64,000 bases of DNA from Stramonita haemastoma (taxonomy: Eukaryota; Mollusca; Gastropoda; Neogastropoda; Muricidae), in the NCBI GenBank assembly GCA_030674155.1, contig CM060317.1:82895618-82959617 (forward strand), written 5' to 3'. This document shows, one piece after another, positions 39,603-64,000 of this stretch. Position numbers and translations under genes: made by a program. Under the pieces are notes generated by a model. It was not told where the DNA came from, did no database searches, and saw only the letters and a list, made by a program, of their open reading frames with translations. How positions within the stretch are numbered: the first letter of the stretch is position 1; each line of letters begins with the position of its first letter.

Positions 39603-41103
39603 ATCTTGGTTATTACACCTGTGAAAGATATAAATGAGCCTTCTCAGTTCTGTGAAATGTGGTCCTGATGGTGTCAAAATGAACAAAATTGAGGTGTAAA
39701 AAGTCTCTAACAGGCTTCTGATTTGCTATAAGTGGGGTAATTCTGCACGAAAGAAAGGGTGGAGGGAGTTGATGCCACAATTCGTTAGTGATCGCTCGTT
39801 TATGATCACATTCAATGTACGCTTTATCTAAATTGAGGATTTTTCACAAGATCTCTTTTCCTGTATAATGTATAGTTAATAAATGTTCTTGCAATATTAT
39901 TTCAAATATTGGGGCTCTTTCATAAAATGCATACATTTTATCCTCGTCCTAAAATACTGTGCAAGAAACAAGGGTTTTTTTTTTTGTTTTTAGTTTTGTA
40001 GGATTTTTATCCACTGATAAGCATGATCATTTTCCATCATGTCTTTCCACCTTCATCTTTAATTATTGAAAAGGCCCTGTGCTTCTCACATGTTGGCCTA
40101 TTCGTCATTGAATAATATACAAGTTGTGGATTTGTCAAAGGTATTCTGCATGACACTGTCAGCCTTGAAAGGGCCATGTTCAGCCAGGATGTTTCTTCAA
40201 ATGATAATTTAAAAAAAAAAATACAGCACACATCAGGAAATGTTGACAATAGATAAACGTAAATTTTATTGTACATGAAATCCATTTATTCTGAAGTTTA
40301 TTTTTCAACAGGTTTTCTCAGCCTGTTGACCTTGAAGCTTATCACATTTACAGAAGCAGCATATCACAGTTGAAGTATTTGTAAACAGTTGCGAACCAAA
40401 CATGTATTAATGCCTTTAATTGTGAGTAAATTTGGGTTTTTAAGAACAGGTCAATTCCTGCCAATTCTTAAAGACATGAAGGTTTAAAGAAAATATTAAG
40501 AATGTAAAATAGCCAAACGCCTTAATTAGGAATGCAACATAAACTTGCGGTATTTTAAAACAATAATATAGCACAAGACTTGTCTTGCATCATCATTGCA
40601 ACTAAAAACACACACAAATTTTTTTTAACCTATTTTGAGTTACATTTTGACAAGTTTCGAATGTTGTATCTAATAAATCTAATGTTAGATATTTCATGGC
40701 AATAAAAGAATGGTGTTCAAAGTTTTGTTGAAAACAATTGGTAATTAATATGAACAGCTGCTGTATTTACTACTAGGCACTGCTAAAAAATGAATGTCTT
40801 GCATATTGCTTGACCTTGGGTCCACCAATAATTTCATATTCTTTGATTTTACCAAAACTCCCATGTAATTTTTTTTTTTTTTAAGGAAAAAAAGTGTGGT
40901 ACAAAATACATAAAATGATTTATAGGCTACACTGGATAACTTTATTTGTGCCTAAATAGTACATATATACCAAAAGCGCATTCTAAACGTATTTGCAACT
41001 TCATAGTAATAATCCATTAAAAAAAATTCTCAATTTTAGAATTCATTTGTAAAACTTTATGCAGCAATCTAGATAACGTACATACTAAACCAATCATGTT
41101 GCA

Positions 41104-41160
41104 TATAGCCCCGCCAACCACAACGGCCATATCGGGGCCGTCATCTTGTTAACTCCTGGC
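41104..41160 (-). repeat. Repeat family B, 3' end fragment
   Basis: On the minus strand it reads gccccgatatggccgttgtg and ggttggcggggctatatgc, the end of family B. Short fragment only. Confidence 0.5.
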
Positions 41161-42235
41161 CCAAATTGTCACCACAGTATATGAAAATCCTGTTTGCAGG
41201 TAACCCATATTCAAAGACTTTCCAGGATTGAAGGGGGAAATGTCATAGCTACACAACTGCCAGTAGGGTGCCACATTCAGAAGTTTATAACAAAATCTTA
41301 AATCTGTATGAAGGCTTTTTTCTTCCCCCCCTTTTTTTTTTTTTTTTTTTTTAAGGTGGTCAAATTCCTTTCACCAAAGTGTCTAGGTGCAGGAAGAAAG
41401 GATGCAGACCAGCTAGTTCAGCGAACAGTGAAGATAAGAGTAATCAGATTTTCCAACAGCAGCAAGACTGATCATTTCCATGCACACAGGTTAAAATCTG
41501 CTGAATATAAATTATCTGATGCGTTGTGAAGAAAGAAAAGACTAGGTACATCCTATCACAGCAAATACATTTCATTCAGGGCACGAGTACATGGACCTAG
41601 TCCTCTTACAAGTCGCATCAGTTTTATCTTGTGTTAAAAAATACCAATTGCATCTGACAATTTCATTCACCTTAGCAATGGATCTGACAGACCCACAAAT
41701 GTGTGTAAACAGGTACAGTGAAAATCAAAGTGACTAAACATAAGACCTGTATGTTTATGGTAATCAATATATATCCATACAGAATAATGCACACACACTA
41801 TGTTTAAAAAAACAAACAAAAACTTGGCAAACATTGCCATACTCAACACTGCATAAATGATTCATGACCGGTCATTTTTTTCACAACAAATTTCCTAGCA
41901 CAATGATGAATGATTTTCACCAAGAAAGTACACAATCATGCACTTTACAGAGATGTACAGTGTTATATCAAGGGGGTTGGGGGAATATATACATCTTGTA
42001 AATGCGAGTCAATTCTATAAGGTGTTGAATAGCTAAAATGAAAGATACTTTCCTTTGGGGGGGGAGGGGGGGGTTGAACTTTTAACTGTAGCTGAAATCT
42101 CTTGTGTAACTAAGGTATTTTTATGTACAATATTAACTATCTGGATAAATTTTCACCCATGGCAAACAAAAACAGTTCAACTGCAATCTTATGATCATTA
42201 ACATAGAAAAAGTTTGATACTTAAAACAGATCTAT

Positions 42236-42530
42236 CTACACCAAAGTCTTGAAACTGTAGGGTTTTGTCGAGTTCCTAGGCCTGTCCATATGCTGCTGAT
42301 GTTCTCCCATCTCTTCCTTGGTCTGCCTCGTTTTCTTCCTCCTTGGACAGGGCCTTACATTTCTCTTTGCAAGTCCTTTTGATCTTGTGATATGCCCATA
42401 CCATTTAAGTTTATGCTGCTTTATTATCAGATGGTTTTCGTAGGGCCCAATGGTTGGTTGGATTCTTGTATGCATGCCCTCGTTGCTTATGTGGTCTTTG
42501 TAGGAGATGCCAAGGCATCTACAAAGGAGA
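42236..42530 (-). mobile_element. LINE C-terminal fragment, same family as the 2.9-6.4 kb element
   Basis: The minus strand encodes QPTIGPYENHL then KLKWYGHITRSKGLAK, the same C-terminal block as at 6169-6402. It is 5' truncated, typical of LINE insertion, and lies just past the dynein stop codon. Confidence 0.7.
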
Positions 42531-43076
42531 CGAGAGACGGAAATACCATCTGGTTCATTAAAGTCATACTGGGCTTTTTGTTGGCTTGTGCCTATTTGAC
42601 CAATTCATGAGCTCACTAAGATGGGAAAGAACCTACCAAAATAAACAGGAAGTGAAAGGGATTTTGCATTCATGTGTGGCATTTGCTGGTTAAAATCCTC
42701 ATAAATGGCAGGTATGTGACATTTTAATTATTACTTTACATCTCAAAATAAGCAAACATCGATTTTTCAGGGAGACGACCAGTATTTCAAGATACAATCA
42801 GTGATTACATACATAAACAGGAGCACTCCTCACCAATTAAAAAAAAATAGTTCATCGGTTTTGGTTTAAGGATAATAGTGTTTAAAACCACAGAACCTCA
42901 GTTTTTGTGAAAAGGAGGGGGTTGCAGGCAATGCTGTTTATGAGTGCTTTTTTGTCACTCACACTAGTCATTTTTTAACTGTCATGAGATGATAAAACTT
43001 CAACCACTCCTTAAAACATGGACACCTTTGAAAATTGTCAGCCCATTAATTCTGAAACTCCATTGTAGCACTCCAT

Positions 43077-63263
<20,187 letters not shown>

Positions 63264-63289
63264 CTGGACAGTCATCACACAGGTATGTT

Positions 63290-64000
63290 AGCATACCTGG
63301 TTATTGTTCAGTATCAACATCATCATGATAAAAAAAGAATAAAACAAATAAATATATATATATATTATTTTACCTCATGTTACCTGGTAACTGTTCAGTA
63401 TCAATATCATCATGTTGCCTCATGTTACCTGATAACTGTTGAGTATCAACATCATCATGTTACATTATGTTACCCGGTTATTGTTCATTATCAACATCAT
63501 CATGATACCTGGTTGTTGTTCAGTATTAACATCATCATGTTACCTGGTTATTGGTCAGTACCAATATCATCATGTTACCTCATGTTACCTGCTAACTGTT
63601 CAGTATCAACATCATCATGTTACCTGGTTATTGGTCAGTACCAATATCATCATGTTACCTCATGTTACCTGCTAACTGTTCAGTATCAACATCATCATGT
63701 TACCTGGTTATTGTTCAGTATCAATATCATTATGTTACCTGGTTATTGTTCAGTATCAATATCATCATGTTACCTGATTATTGTTCAGTATCAATATCAT
63801 CATGTTACCTGGTTATTGTTCAGTATCAATATCATCATGTTCCCTGGTTATTGTCCAGTATCAACATCATGTTACCTGGTTATTGTCCAGTATCAACATC
63901 ATGTTACCTGGTTATTGTTCAGTATCAAAATTATCATGTTACCTGGTTATTGTCCAGTATCAATATAATGTTCCCTGGTTATTGTCAAGTATCAACATCA
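63290..64000. repeat. 35-bp minisatellite, about 20 copies, running off the window
   Basis: The unit contains CATCATGTTACCTGGTTATT and tgttcagtatcaa; the period is 35 bp (63741, 63776, 63811). Some units are expanded with an extra cctcatgtta. On the coding (minus) strand, most units contain CCAGGTAACA, a good donor consensus. It lies in the intron upstream of exon 63019-63263. Confidence 0.9.

Larger units (their letters stand above)
37601..43076. other. Intergenic region between convergent genes, including dynein 3' UTR
   Basis: Holds SINE A copy 6, a family B fragment, a LINE C-terminal fragment, poly(A)/poly(T) runs (38776-38797, 41332-41353) and a G-rich run (42056-42073). The dynein 3' UTR must lie at the right end; ATTAAA on the coding strand at 42723-42728 is a candidate signal. 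Confidence 0.6.

Noticed and set aside
63285..63968. Plus-strand ORF of 227 codons with regular repeats
   Set aside because: Its repeats come from the 35-bp minisatellite, whose period leaves a shifting frame; not a real repeat protein.

Overview
The window is intron-rich animal nuclear DNA. It is AT-rich, has GT-AG introns, and is packed with SINEs, decayed LINEs, simple repeats and minisatellites. Nothing in it looks bacterial or viral. The protein matches and the style of the repeats suggest a lophotrochozoan, most likely a mollusc and perhaps a marine gastropod; the species is inference, not shown.

Plus strand, up to about 37.6 kb: five coding exons (13506-13621, 16472-16549, 19106-19159, 23820-23972, 36796-37146) join in frame into the last 249 residues of a Boule/BOLL germline RNA-binding protein. 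The RRM exons were not found and probably lie upstream of the window. Poly(A) signals follow at 37344 and 37568. Positions 1-13505 are treated as a BOLL intron or 5' flank and hold a decayed LINE (about 2920-6443), several SINEs and simple repeats.

Minus strand, 64 kb down to 43.08 kb: twelve coding exons give the C-terminal 828 or so residues (post-AAA5 linker, AAA6, lid and C-terminal domain) of a divergent dynein heavy chain, best guess DNHD1-like. All splice phases agree, but exon 58768-58934 carries a one-base frame disruption. The 5' part of the gene lies beyond 64 kb.

The two genes converge tail to tail across about 5.5 kb of intergenic sequence. Both families have known germline or sperm roles, but nothing in the sequence shows that they are co-regulated.

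The repeats are the most unusual part. One tRNA-derived SINE family occurs at least ten times. Two other SINE insertions have perfect 14-bp target duplications. A nested structure in a dynein intron (48661-50341) looks like a piggyBac-like TTAA element, hit by a long SINE, sitting between copies of a duplicated exon/donor segment. Minisatellites or microsatellites lie just upstream of several dynein exons, including two unrelated arrays that both have a 35-bp period. I found no convincing new molecular system; the strongest leads are the frame disruption, the repeat-bordered splice sites and the nested insertion.
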